In this document: positions 23,404 through 34,900 of the stretch, piece after piece
Layout: every line of letters starts with the position of its first letter
How positions within the stretch are numbered: position 1 is the first letter of the stretch
Assembly: GCA_036245805.1 (NCBI GenBank)
Contig: BTRK01000005.1
Span: 3,720,001 to 3,784,000 of the forward strand
Source: Pristionchus mayeri
Taxonomy: Eukaryota > Nematoda > Chromadorea > Rhabditida > Neodiplogasteridae
Length of the DNA stretch: 64,000 nt
Direction of reading: 5' to 3'
Position numbers and translations under genes: made by a program
The notes under the pieces: model-generated
What the model was told of the DNA's origin: nothing
Seen by the model: the letters and a program-made list of their open reading frames with translations, nothing else
The model's database searches: none

Positions 23404-23606
23404 CCAACCAGTTGGTGGGGGACGCGCCATCAACTGGTCAGGGCACTGGTTACCAACTTTCCACGCAGCTAGTTAACCAGCGGTTAGCCTAAACTCTACT
23501 CACTCTAACTGTTAACCAGTTGTTTAGCTGTGGGCGGAGCTTAGACTAACCACTGATTAACCAGTGCCCTGACCAGTTGGTGGAGTGTTCCCCACCAACT
23601 GGTTGG
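23404..23606. repeat. Inverted repeat, 203 bp, with perfect ends
   Basis: CCAACCAGTTGGTGGGG opens and CCCCACCAACTGGTTGG closes the element. Internal strings (GGTCAGGGCACTGGTTA and TTAACCAGTGCCCTGACC) also pair. It is a compact MITE-like unit in an intron of the TGF-beta gene. CCAACTGG-type words recur inside each arm. Confidence 0.88.
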
Positions 23607-23699
23607 AATAAACCAGATAAGTCATGTGGCGAGAGAGTATGTCGAATGAAGATACCGCGGCATCATTTCTCGAATCCTAGCGTCAACAATGTTCTTAGT

Positions 23700-24380
23700 G
23701 CATTCTCCAACGTGACATTTCCCTTCGCTCCATTCTCCTTCCGACTCCTTCCTACCAGAGATCCTAAACAAAGTTCGGAGTTTCCGCATCTCCTATCCTC
23801 TCCCTCTCGTAACACCAACTTCGTATCTCCCCTGAGAAGCCAAAACACTTCTGGTCCCATGGAAACCTTTTTTGTGTCAGAAATTCCCTCTAAGAAACGG
23901 ACGAAGTAAGTTGTAGTCAAAAACATCTCATCCCTTGAGGCAAAAACACATTTCAATGGGCTCGGGCAAAGCAAGGACAGAAGAAGCTTGCCAAATTGTT
24001 GATTGAGATTGGTAGTTGAGAGGACTATTAGTGTCTCTAGACTCTCTAGAAGTTGACTCCTCGTTGCCTAATGTAGACTGAGTACGTGGAGAAAGAGAGA
24101 ACAATTGAACCAAGAAAGAACTTGGGACTCGTTGATAGTCGTTAGACTGGCAAGAAAACGCAGTCTAGAATATAAGAAAAAAATGAAAGCGATAAATAGC
24201 TAACACCTGACAGCACCGAAACGCGAGAGATTCTTATGCGATTACCATTTTGGTCACTGCGCTGCAAATTCCTGCCCCATTTAGTTAGGTTCTTTCTACC
24301 TTCTATACGCATCTGTGCACGTCTCTCTATTGAGAGCTCGTCCATGCCCAACTTTTTGGAAAACCTACATATCATTGCTT
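23700..24380. other. Large intron of the TGF-beta gene
   Basis: This lies between the mature-domain exons at 24430-24383 and 23197-23098. Frames on both strands (for example 23577-23909 and 23663-23974) are open but carry no motif. Near 23640, GAATGAAGATAC followed by GCATCATTTCTCGAA resembles the repeat near 42780. Confidence 0.35.
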
Positions 24381-25575
24381 ACCGCCCAGGCAAAGTCATG
24401 TACATCAGGGCAGCAGTCATTCTGATCCTTCTAACACTGGGTGGGCAAGATGCCGGTCTGTAACAAAATGTTGCTCATACATCTTGATCATAATTTATGA
24501 TGTTTTTTGGTTAGTTTCTTATTTATATCGAAATTTAGATGAGAACAACGGAAAATTCACCTTGGATTTGATCGCAGGTCCTACGTCTCCGCCTGTCCTG
24601 TAGTGCGGCTGAAGCGAAGCTCAACTGAAGAGTGACGGCCTGAAAACAATTGATTTTTTTTTCAAAGTGAACATTTCAGTATTGTGAGCAGAATTTTAGA
24701 TGAAACTGCCGCTTTTTGTTTTCGGATAACTTACCATGTGCTTATCATATCTTCCTATCCCTTGAATCAGCAGAATTTGATCCTTCTCCGAAACCAGAGC
24801 GGAAATATCGAGCGAGAGCACCGTAGACTCTCCATCCTCGCCTTTTCCGGTCAGTATGGCCCTGAAAATAGGATCATTACACATTATCTGTCGATTTACT
24901 ACCTGAAAACACGATTTTTTTTTAAATTTGAAATGTACCAATACACACGTACTTGTGTAATGCTTCGATGTTCAGCTGAATCGCGTAGCGTTTCGTGGGA
25001 GAGTTCGGAACAGTCACGGATGCGCTGGCCAGATCGGTTCCCGACTGCAAACATAACATGTTTTATTTTGTTTCAATATTGGAATACTGAAAAAAGGGGA
25101 AATTGCTGATAGATGAACGGGTGAATAGATACGTTCAGGTGAAAGGAACGCGTGGGTTCCGGACTGCAAAAACAATAATTTATTATTGTAGTCACGAAGC
25201 AGGCCACTAATTCCCAGGATACTCGCTCCTTGCTACATAGACGATGAGGTGGCACAGCCCGCTCTTGCGTGGAAATGCCTAACATTTATCTTTATGCGGG
25301 AGTAATGGAAATATTGATAATATTACATCTCAAACAAACCGTATATGTAATGCGTTTCAATCATTTTGATCAACGTATGACACAATTACAGCTCACCTTA
25401 TCTTTCACTTGGAACTCCGCGGTCTTCGCATTGACATTCGAAGCACTGAAAAAGATTTTTTGTTTTGTTTTTGTTTTAATTTCTCCGTGTTTTTGTTGTT
25501 TGGGTTGTTTGTATCATGCTTGATCACGGCGATTCAGTAGTTTAGCTAAATCGAATCGGCTCACGCTCGCAAGTA

Positions 25576-26495
25576 TTAGGTTGTTGCATAAGTCCTGTGG
25601 AATTTTGAAATTTTGCCTTCCATCTTCTTGTTGGATTGATAGATGAACTTCGGGATATTGATTACTAATGAGGCCTTGCATACTCTTTCATATGCGCACC
25701 TTATCAGCATTGCCCAATCAGAGAGGCGAGAACAGGATCCAATTAAAATTACGAAAATTCATCCATCGAAAACGCAACATTTTTCAATTTTCTGTTTTCT
25801 CTGAAGCATGAATGCTCAAACTATGGTGATAACTATGGTGATGAAGCCCCAACCTTTACCCTATAAACACTTTTTCTCATGGATGCTGGAAGTTACACCC
25901 TTTCGAGGAATGCATTGATCTAGACATGACTACATTGTTGCATTTCGGTGTTGATTTTGCATATTTCTGAAAAATAAGAAATTCAAATTTTCTGAAACGG
26001 AGAAGAAGCAAGCTCCAATATTTTTTATGAGAATATAGCCTCTTCTCGGTTGCATACAGCGCACACATGACGGAGCCTGTATGCTTGGTCTTCCATTCAG
26101 AAAAGAAGGTATAAGTCACATGCAGCCGAGGTCTGCTCATATTTTTGCAATCATGTAATTTGGTTCAAACCCACTCACATGGCAGGTCTAACCTATTTTT
26201 TGAAAGAATATCAATGTTATTTCTCAGCTAACAATATGAAGTTGTTTCTTGGATTTTCCTTCCAAATATCTAGAGAAATAAATTTAAAGCAAAATTTGGT
26301 CAACTGTTTGCATTTGGGTAAATCATAATTTCTTGCGTTGGTGGCAAGATCGGTTTGATTGAAATATGTGTGAACAAAGTTCAAGCATACCCCTAAACAA
26401 TATTATGTTTGTTGGCGATAAAGATTTGAGACACGCGAGTTATGATTGTTCAAAGTGCGGACACAAAAAACCACAGGACTTTTGCAACAACCTAA
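25576..26495. mobile_element. Mariner-type element (920 bp) in a coding exon
   Basis: The ends are inverted repeats: TTAGGTTGTTGCATAAGTCC on the left, and on the right the complement with one or two changes (CTTTTGCAACAACCTAA). TA flanks both sides (25574-25575 and 26496-26497). The family of ends is that of nematode mariner elements. The interior has lost a transposase frame; only short frames remain. It interrupts the propeptide exon 11 bp before that exon's donor site (GC then GTGAGC). With one TA counted, the two exon parts join in frame across ATLYF and YLRA. Confidence 0.88.
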
Positions 26496-27426
26496 TAGAA
26501 GTACAGAGTGGCAGACTCCAGTTCACTATTAGCCACCTCTTCGCCGAGCACGAATGACACCGTATTGCTGTCCTTGCCTGAATCAGGGAAGTTACAGTGT
26601 CTTCGTGACTTCACAATTTGGGTGATTATCTCTTTACGTTCCACACTTGGCCGGTAGAGTGTGCAGAGTGACGAGACGACTGACTAACACTAGCATACAA
26701 AATAGAAACATAAGTAAGTGACTATGCATTGACTTTAGAAAAATGATTTAACGAAATGGAAATTGCTGCCGTTTGTACCTGCGGAGTGCCCGATAAAGGC
26801 TGCCATTTCATACGCCTCTTCTTCGTGATAGAATTCGAGTCCCTCGGCTGATTCGTTGAACTTCGCCTGAGCCTTGGCCAGTTCTTCATGGGAGATTATA
26901 GGAACCTCAAATACGACGTCATTCGGCGCATTCAAATATTATGCAAATAGCTCGAGGGCACTGCTAGGTCAGTGTCAAATTGGGCGGATTCGGTCTGGAG
27001 TGCCCACCTTTCGCATCCTGTGCGATCTAGACACCATATCATCGTAACTCAAATATAATGTAAGGATAATTTCACTTTAAATATTGACTCCTTTTCAATC
27101 TACTTTTCGGAGGAATTCTGAGGTACCGGGAACTGACCTCACTGATGCCGGGCACTTTCAGAATGAGTTTATTCATTCGGGCAGCGTTGTTGGCATGCGC
27201 CAGTCCCACTTTGCCGACTTCGATCTTGATAGTCTCGTGGTGACACAGGGAAAGCGAAGCCCTGTAGAAAATATGCACATTTTATATCACTATTTTTGTA
27301 TTAGTAGCTCAATGAAGCACTGCACGATCATTGAATAAAACAGCTCAATCGAGTTATATCATGGGTTGACAAACGCTCACAGTAACAAGATGCTTGCGAC
27401 AGTCGGCCACATCTGCTCACAAGTTT

Positions 27427-27540
27427 CATTCTCCATTCTCCATTCTCTATTCTCCATTCTCCATTCTCCATTCTCCATTCTCCATTCTCCATTCTCCATT
27501 CTCCATTCTCCATTCTCCATTCTCCATTCATTCTCCATTC
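27427..27540. repeat. 7-bp minisatellite (ATTCTCC)n
   Basis: About sixteen head-to-tail copies of ATTCTCC, with one CTATTCTCC variant near 27447 and a break to CATTCATTCTCC near the right end. Frames through it are repetitive (FSILHSP) and not taken as coding. Confidence 0.95.
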
Positions 27541-27642
27541 GTGCGCTCGTGAGGGGTGGTCGTACTCCGATCGCCTCCTCTCTGGCGTGCGTTTGGGAGT
27601 CCCCAGTCGTCAGCTTGGACAACCGCACTGGGTCTCGCCTGT

Positions 27643-28850
27643 TCATCGGATGCAGCCTTCTACCATCCGCATCGGTTCTCTCAACGTACGAACTCTCCGA
27701 ACAGCCGACCGAGTTGCCGAACTAGAAGATTGCGTGAGTGGGGTGCAATTTGATATAATCGCCATCCAGGAACTAAGAAGAATTGGCCGTACGTCCCTGA
27801 CCGAATGCCAGTGGCAATTTATTGGTTGGATACGGTACCAAGTCCGCCAATGGAACCGGATTTCTTGTGGCGCAGCAACTCGCCTCTCACGTAATCTTCC
27901 ACTCGGTGAATGACAGATTGTCGTTCATTGACGTCCCACCTCTTGGCTTGCGTGTCATCACCGTATACGCCCCTACGACCAGTCACTCGGACCAAGATTA
28001 CGACGCCATTTTGAATGAGTTAAGTCCACTCGTGAATTCCTCCTCCCGTAGTGTTCGTCTACCTGGGGGAGGTAGGGGTCACGTAGTTGTCACTGGCGAC
28101 TTCAATGCGAAGATAGGACGACGTCTGTCGGAGGATGAGCACTATATTGGACGACACGGCCTAGGAGACAGAAACGATCGAGGCCAATGTCTCCTCGACT
28201 TTCGCACCGAGACAAAACTGTTCGTTCACAACACGCGATTTGACAAACGGGACTCGAGGAAATGGACGTGGATGTCCCCAAACATGCAAGCACGAAACCA
28301 AATTGACTACATTATATCCCGCAGTAAGTCAATAATACAAGATGTGTATGTGGTCGGTCGATTCAATTTTACAACCGATCATCGACTAGTTATGGCTCGT
28401 CTGAAAGTTCAGAACAAATCAAGGAGGTTTTACAATCAGCCTCGCCCTCTTCTGCAATTTGACCGAACACTTTTTACAAGAAAGATCATTTCGAAGTCTA
28501 AGGATGAATTAATGTGCCACAAGAAGATCACATGCACTATAGGAGAAATCGTACACGACTCAATGGTTCCGAGGCATCAAGACGAAAGATTTTCAAAGAC
28601 GACAAAGGATCTATTCGAGAAAAGGAGGCGTATTAGAGATGTCACACCAAATGCTCATAATCGGATTGACTTTTGCCAGACAAACAAACTACTAAGATTC
28701 TCTATAGCCGAAGATCTGCGAAAGAAGCATTTGGAAGTGGTGCGAGAAGCTGTTAGATACGAGTACAGTACACGAAGAGCGCTACGATCGTCGCAAATCG
28801 GAAACACTCAAATGAATCAGCTGGAAAAGCACCGTGGTGTTATTTACTAA
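27643..28850 (+). pseudogene. RTE-like retroelement endonuclease fragment
   Basis: An endonuclease/exonuclease/phosphatase domain of the apurinic-endonuclease type used by non-LTR retroelements. Motifs in order: GSLNVRTLRTADRVAELE, IIAIQELRR, then after a frame shift near 27822 YGTKSANGTGF, RVITVYAPTTSH, VVVTGDFNAKIG, RNQIDYIISR and TTDHRLVMARL. The linker ends with EVVREAVRYEYSTRRALRSS and a TAA at 28848-28850. No reverse transcriptase follows, so this is a 5' fragment broken by at least one frameshift. It sits next to the minisatellite and upstream of the TGF-beta gene on the other strand. Confidence 0.85.
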
Positions 28851-30211
28851 ATCATACCGCACCACACACCATGGTGTGATTTGCTAAGTCGCAGAAAACT
28901 TAACTGAACGCTACCGTATCCCCACACCGTACACCATAGTTCTTCTATGGAAATCGCGGAAAATCGCACTGCACCATACCTTATACCCTCACCACACCAC
29001 TCACGATTGTCTCACGGCACCCTACCGTATCTCGCTGTTGTCAAATCAACACAACCTGCTCTCATCCCCGCAGCGTACGCGTTGCGACAACGTTTAAAGC
29101 AGACTCAACAATTGCGTCGATATTTCATCCTTAGCACACAACCCCGCGTAACGTAGCGACCCAAGGTCGCTTGTTCCTGAGGCGTGCTTTCATTAATTCC
29201 AATGTATCAAATCTCTTGTAAATTATACAAATCTTCTATGGTTAAACCATATTTTACGTGTGTGGTTCTAGGGATAGTTTGGCAAGAAACGCATCTCTTT
29301 ATTCAGCGCGCCTCTTTATTCTCTCCTCGGTTTGTTCGGCGAGAGAACAGACTAAATGAAGAGTCAGTTGTCGTCAAGTTGCGAGTGGTTGGCTCCACAG
29401 CGTAAACAGTTGGATATCAATTGTGTCGATGGTCCACTTCCATATGAATATAAGACGTGTGAAATAAAAAGAACAACCCTGTCACTGATCAATGAAATCA
29501 CGAATGTGGAGCCCCAAGGTTTGGCGGCAACACATAGACACAATTATCACATCATCCACATGCTTTTTGATCAAATGTTGATGATTGGTCGAACCGAGAC
29601 ACCCACTTTACGGGACCCGATAGCGTTATGGTAATGGGCGCCACTCGTACTCCATTTCCTTATCATCTGTCTGGCAGCCTGATTCTCTTCTCTCCCCACG
29701 CTCTCTCGCATATGCGTTGCACACATAGAAGAAGTGCAATGATGATTCCGAATGAAATGCTGCCATGGAAAGGAAACCCCCATTATATTCATTTTGCTCT
29801 AGTAACGGATGGTGTTTGGACTCTACTTATCAATCATATACTTATCAATCTGAAACTATCCACATTTAACGCTCTATCGTTTTGGAAATTCGCAAAGATA
29901 CATCGATATAATATAATTATGTTCAGGCAATCGCTATAATGGACAGGTCTGAAACACAACATGACATAAACCACATTTCATCTTTACATAAGCTTTCGTG
30001 TATTTTGCAAAAATATTTGAAGCACCATCTTCGTCACAAATGGCGTTTTCTTACTGGAAGTTATATACAAGTTCTGAAACACATCGGGCACTTCCATTGT
30101 ACGATACGCATGTATTAACCCTGTGTTGGCACAATATCAATCAATAAATTCACATCAATTTCAAGGGAGTTAATAACAACTCGCGAGAGAAAGGTCGGGC
30201 TAAGATGAGAT
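28851..30211. other. Stretch without recognised gene
   Basis: Short imperfect repeats of a CACCACACACCAT type follow the retroelement fragment (28850-29000). Frames of 92-103 codons at 29356-29939 on both strands carry no motif or exon chain. Nothing else is supported. Confidence 0.4.
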
Positions 30212-31107
30212 CTACTTCGGGTCCATCACACAAAGTACAGTGTACGAGTAGTTGACGTCCATGGAAACGACCTGCCAGTCGTCGTGTTTCTGCAAAACAC
30301 GATTCACATAATTAATTTGTAGATTTTCTGTTATTTTTTTGGAAAGCTCTCCTTTCGTACCACTGTCGAATATTTTATCGTTGAAAGTGATGCCAACGTT
30401 CTGAAACACATCGTTAGTTTGATGATCCGACTTACTTCACGTGTAAATACAAAATATCGTACCGCCCTAGAAATCACTGTTGACTTCGTGCAGTCAAAAT
30501 CAAGATCCACTCCGGGGTAAGGAGTGTACTTGACCGAAGAGCCGTCGCGCCACTCCAAAACGTTTGACCAACCGTTGCAAACGAGATCTGAAATAGTGTT
30601 TGCTAAGCGATTGCCTGATAGCTGGCCAGTAATGGTAGATCATTCAATGCAGGTCCGCTAAGCTAACTAACTCTTGTCTGAAATATACATTGCAATTGTA
30701 TATTGTTTTTCCCTTCAAAATTATCATTTTCGATTGTCAATAACATTTTAAAAGTAAACATTTGGTTAATACCCATCACGAGGAAGACATTCCATCCCTT
30801 GATCTGGTCGAAGGTGTTCACGATGCGGTTGAATGCGTCGTTGTCCTACAATGGTTCACATTTTTTAACAATATGTTTGACGACAACCCTAACAAAATTG
30901 CGAGACTCTGAGGAGCTAATAAGCTGAAACTGAAACCTAACTGATAACGTCACTAAATGTTTGCTCAAAATGAAAATCCTACACTGTGATACCTTGTCAT
31001 TCTTGATGACTGGGAAGTGCGCTCCGTCATTTGCACACTCCTGTCTCGCATTCTGCATCAGATTCCTCAGCGAGTCGTTCTCCCAGAGCAGGAAAGGTCG
31101 GATGCAT
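30212..31107 (-). CDS. C-type-lectin-like domain protein (5' end not found)
   Basis: Exons in gene order: 31107-30993 (LWENDSLRNLMQNARQECAN, then DGAHFPVIKNDK), 30845-30773 (NDAFNRIVNTFDQIKGWNVF), 30587-30463 (DLVCNGWSNVLEWRDGSSVK, then YTPYPGVDLDFDC), and 30400 to 30212 (NVGITFNDKIFDS, then KHDDWQVVSMDVNYSYTVLC), stop TAG. The pattern A/N-x-x-C-x-x-x-G-A, a GW-x-V-F strand, W-x-DGS and a closing Y-x-V-LC is that of nematode C-type lectin-like domains. The last two parts can be read as one open exon or with a 71-bp intron. The intron version breaks frame, so readthrough is preferred. No signal peptide exon was settled; a hydrophobic candidate exon lies near 31650-31536. Likely secreted; ligand unknown. 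Confidence 0.6.
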
Positions 31108-31269
31108 CTAAATTATTGTTTGATTTTGTTTGATTTGTATCACAGTTGTCGATCTCGTATTGAACATATTTCTCACTGCAATATATCAAAGCTATCACGA
31201 GTCAGTGGAGGTGTGTGGGAACAATTTTAAACTTTTATTTTTTGATTTAGATCATATTATGGTGGAAGC

Positions 31270-31440
31270 ATATACTAGAGCCAATTTACCGAAAAATCTG
31301 GGTCTCAGGTCTCTGAACCGTCATTTAGGAATTTTCCGGTCTCAGATCCGGCTCTACCGTAAATCAGCTCCCAGATGTGCTACAGACGTGGCTTTGAGCT
31401 CAAAATACGCGGAAAAATATAAGGAACAACTTTCCTTTTG
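31270..31440. repeat. Diverged relative of the 15751-16136 inverted repeat
   Basis: GCTCCCAGATGTGCTACAGA near 31368 differs by one base from the arm at 15902, and the neighbouring AGGAATTTTCCGGT and AAAATACGCGGAAAA also resemble the other copy. It appears to be one and a half arms rather than a full inverted repeat. It lies just upstream of the lectin-like exons. Confidence 0.65.
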
Positions 31441-31998
31441 AGATCCAATCTGTATAATCAAAACTGGAAATGCTATGACAGAAAACCCGGAAATGAGGGG
31501 GAAAATACATTTATAGATTTTTTGTGAGATACCTTCCCCCGGAATTTGATTGCCGAATATGGAAGCTGGAGTCCATATGTAATCAAGAAAAATGCAAAAC
31601 TGCGTTTCGAGTGCACTCGACAGAAGAAGTATAGTTCCAATGGATGACAAGTGAGAAATTTATGAATGAAATTTTCATCCATTGCGTCTTAATTTGCTTA
31701 AATGTAATCAAAATGAGTGTTTTAAGATGTTTCTCGGATAGGCCGTTCAATTTCTACTGAAAAACACAGAGATCGACAATGTTCGAAAAATCGATTTTCA
31801 CAACCTCATTTTTTCCCAATTTTGTGCATCTATTAGGGTGTCCCGAAAGTTCGTGCACTACTCTACTTAAAAATTCGTAAAAATTAGTTCGTTATACAAT
31901 ACCTTGTTTACCGTATGTTGTTTGTCAACAATGCATTGCGTCACGTTGAATAGCTAGCGGACTCACTCAATATCCAGTTTACTACATTCATTCTACTG

Positions 31999-34900
31999 AT
32001 GATGACTCAACACGATCAGCGTGCAGTTTTCCTTCACTACTTCCGCCTTGGCCGATCGGCAAAGAAGGCCCACTCTGCCATGGCCCAATCGGAAGGAGAG
32101 AATGCCCCCTCCATTCGTTTCTGTTGCAAGTGGTACTCCCGCTTCAAGGAAGGAGACTTCAGTCTCGACGATCAACCCCGATCTGGTCGACCCACTTCCC
32201 CTAATGAGTCGCGTGTTCTTGTTGCTCTTAAGGAGGACAAGAAGAGGAGTGTGCGCAAGGTGGACGCCGCGACTCATACTCCCAAAACCACTGTGCACCG
32301 GATCCTCCATCAATTCAATTCAATTCAATTCAATTTCTTTATCCGCCACGGTAGGGTGCAATATTATGAGTGAATATTCGTTAGTTGATGACAGATTTCC
32401 GACGTCTTGTTGACTCGGTTGGAGGGTGGGGCCTTGGGAGGGGCAGCAGTTTGGTAAATATATTAAAGACGCAGAAGCGATTCAGAAGTAAAAGAGATAG
32501 AGGGGAATGAGAGAATATGCGAACGGAAGCGATTTGGTGAGTTGTTCGCAATTTCAGCAAAAAACGCATTCCATCTGTCAATAACTCTAGTCACAAAGCT
32601 GGAGTGAGACTTGGGAGGGACAAATGGTAAAGAGATGCGCAACGTATGGGCATTTCGAAGACTACGCAGGAGTGGTGATAGCTTATATAGATTGGCATGG
32701 TCATATGAATAGAAACCGTGTATGGACTTATGAAGAAAAAGAATATCAGATATAATTCTTCTATTTTCAAGTGATTGAAGGGAAAGGTGAGACAATCTCT
32801 CGGGTACAATGCATAGGGAATGTTGCAACGGGCAAAGAGGCGGCGCGTAAAATTGCGCTGTACATTTTCGATGCTGTTAGCAAGGGTGATAGTGTGAGGA
32901 GACCATACCACTGAGCAATACTCAAGCAAAGGTCTGATGAAGGAGGAAAAGGCACGGCAATACAGTGCAGGGTCAGATGAAAATAAACATTTGAACATTA
33001 AGTTTATATTGGCTCTCGCTTTAGAAGTTATTTTTGAAATGTGCTCTGTGAACTTAAGAGATGGCTGCATAATTACACCAAGGTCTTTAACTAGTGGAGA
33101 AGTAGAGAGGGGAGTGCCATTAATGTGGTATAGGGTGCGAGGGGAGAGGGAGCCATAGTGTACAACAGCACACTTAGTCTCATTGAGGGAAAGATTCCAC
33201 TCCTGAGACCAAGCAAAGACAGAGTCAATAGCAGACTGTAGAAGTTTTGAATGAAGAGGAACCCTAGCATAGATCTTGAGATCATCAGCATAAATGCCAT
33301 ATTTAATTTCTGGAAGTAATACCTTAGAAAGATCATTTATGAATAAAATGAAAAGGAGAGGGCCAGTGCACGAACCTTGAGGAACCCCAGAGATAATAGA
33401 TGCGGGCGCTGATAGTGTGTTCCCAATGAGAACGTACTGAGAAAGATCTATGTGAAAGATAGATGCCAATCCACGAGATAATGTTGGGGGAGAAACCCAA
33501 GGTAGAGAGCTTATGGAGCAGTAAACGATGATCAATACTATCGAATGCTTTTTTGAAATCAACATAGATAGAATCAAACGAGGAGTTTGTGGATTTGAAG
33601 AGCAAATAATCAGAATAGGTTTGCACGAGTTGAGTGCAAGTGGATCGGCTACTTCTAAAGCCAGCCTGATGATAGTCAATAAGATTATTCCCATCCAAGT
33701 ATTGGACAATTTCAGAAATTAGAATTTTCTCGAAAATTTTTGTAATCGAGCAAGTAAGACTAATTGGCCTGAAGGTATTAATTGAATTTGAAGAGGTTTT
33801 AGGGATAGGCTTTACTATGGCTTTTTTCCAAATAGCGGGGATGCAAGTAGTGAGCAAGCTTTTGTTAAAGATAATGAGCAACGGGGAAACTAAAGAGATT
33901 GTACATTTGGAATAGAAAAGATTTGGTAACCCATCGGGAGATGTATTACATTTAGGAGCTAATGATTTTATAGCCACAATAATTTGCGCAGGCGAGATAG
34001 AGGGTAGGTCAAATATGTGAGTTGAAAGGACAGGGGAGGAAGGATTTAGAGACGCGTCAAGTAGAGGGGTGGAAACAGAGGCAAAGTATTTAGAGAAGGC
34101 CTGAGCCTTATCTTGGTTAGTTAATAGTGATGTACCATCTAGATCAATAATTCCTGGTGGGGTGGAAGAGTTAGACTTTAATCGAGATTTACAAAGACTG
34201 TAGAAGGCTTTGGGATTTTTAGAGTCAACAACACATGATTCAGCTCTCACATAATGCTCTATAAGCTTTCTTTCAAATCGTTTAGCAAGGGTATGGGCAC
34301 GAATACTATTAGGCGCGAGGGTTGCAGCTTTTTGCAATCTATCATGAAGGGTACGTAAGTGCTTTGGGAAACGTAGGGTAGGAGAATGTGAAGACTTAGG
34401 CACAAACGTTTCTAAAAGAGTGTTACAAAATTGACTGAAATAATTGAATGCATTCTCAGCATCAAGATAGGAAAGGGCGATGGTCCAATCATGAGAAGAG
34501 ATGTGATAATTGATGGAGTCCTAGTCAGCAAGATGGTACCGTCTTGACGGGGTGAGATTCTGGGAAGATGAGAAGGAGGCAGAGATAGAGAATTTAATGC
34601 TAGTGTGGTCAGCAAAGGGGGGGGGGTTAGGAAAACATTTTTAACTATATCACTATTGCAGAGAACAAGGTCCAAAATATTTTCACCACGAGTTTCAAAA
34701 TTTACATATTGAGTTAGGTGGTTATCGCATACAAAAGATAGAAACTCATTTTGAGTAGGAGAAGTTAGAGTGGACCACTCAATATTGGGAAAGTTTAGGT
34801 CCCCGCAAATAATGAGAGGGTAAGAAGTTTTAAGCGGTTCGATGAAAGCTAGAAAATTATCCATAGAACTGGAAGGACATGACGGAGCACGGTAGACGAG

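Larger units (their letters stand above)
22485..27261 (-). pseudogene. TGF-beta superfamily ligand, DAF-7/activin-like (disrupted)
   Basis: Exons in gene order: 27261-27138; about 26934-26779; 26577-26498 plus 25575-25565; 25445-25397; 25044-24953; 24861-24735; 24639-24561; 24430-24383; 23197-23098; 22869-22799; 22703-22658; 22538-22485 (TGA). The propeptide includes SELESATLYFYLRA, LNIEALHKAILTGKG and LSLDISALVSE. A furin-type run RRRRR (24639-24561) precedes the mature part: NDCCPDVHDFAW, DLGIHNILAPTKFNSVVWRG, HC, RTPCCHPMAFEEQNITYMV and the end IPNFYATRCICD. This is the cystine-knot order of DAF-7-like ligands, secreted dimers acting on Ser/Thr-kinase receptors. Faults: a 920-bp transposon inside exon 3; Trp where C-x-G-x-C should have its first Cys; phase conflicts at the 24561/24430 and 23098/22869 junctions; no clear acceptor for exon 2; no signal-peptide exon found. 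A pseudogene is likely. An unusual live gene with missed exons is possible. Confidence 0.72.

Noticed and set aside
24684..25109. 141-codon open frame on the plus strand
   Set aside because: It is antisense to two TGF-beta exons whose frame, phase and motifs are convincing.
25130..25170. Possible extra TGF-beta exon starting SGTHAFLSPER
   Set aside because: It resembles the first residues of the exon at 25044-24953 after a similar acceptor, but it lacks a good donor and the neighbouring exons already join in phase without it.
27328..27725. Repetitive frames through the minisatellite (about 70-120 codons)
   Set aside because: A 7-bp unit leaves several frames open on both strands by chance; there is no other coding sign.
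31530..31660. Signal-peptide exon for the C-type lectin gene
   Set aside because: Hydrophobic frames exist, but none joins the first lectin exon with a clear start and matching phase, so it is left out of the model.
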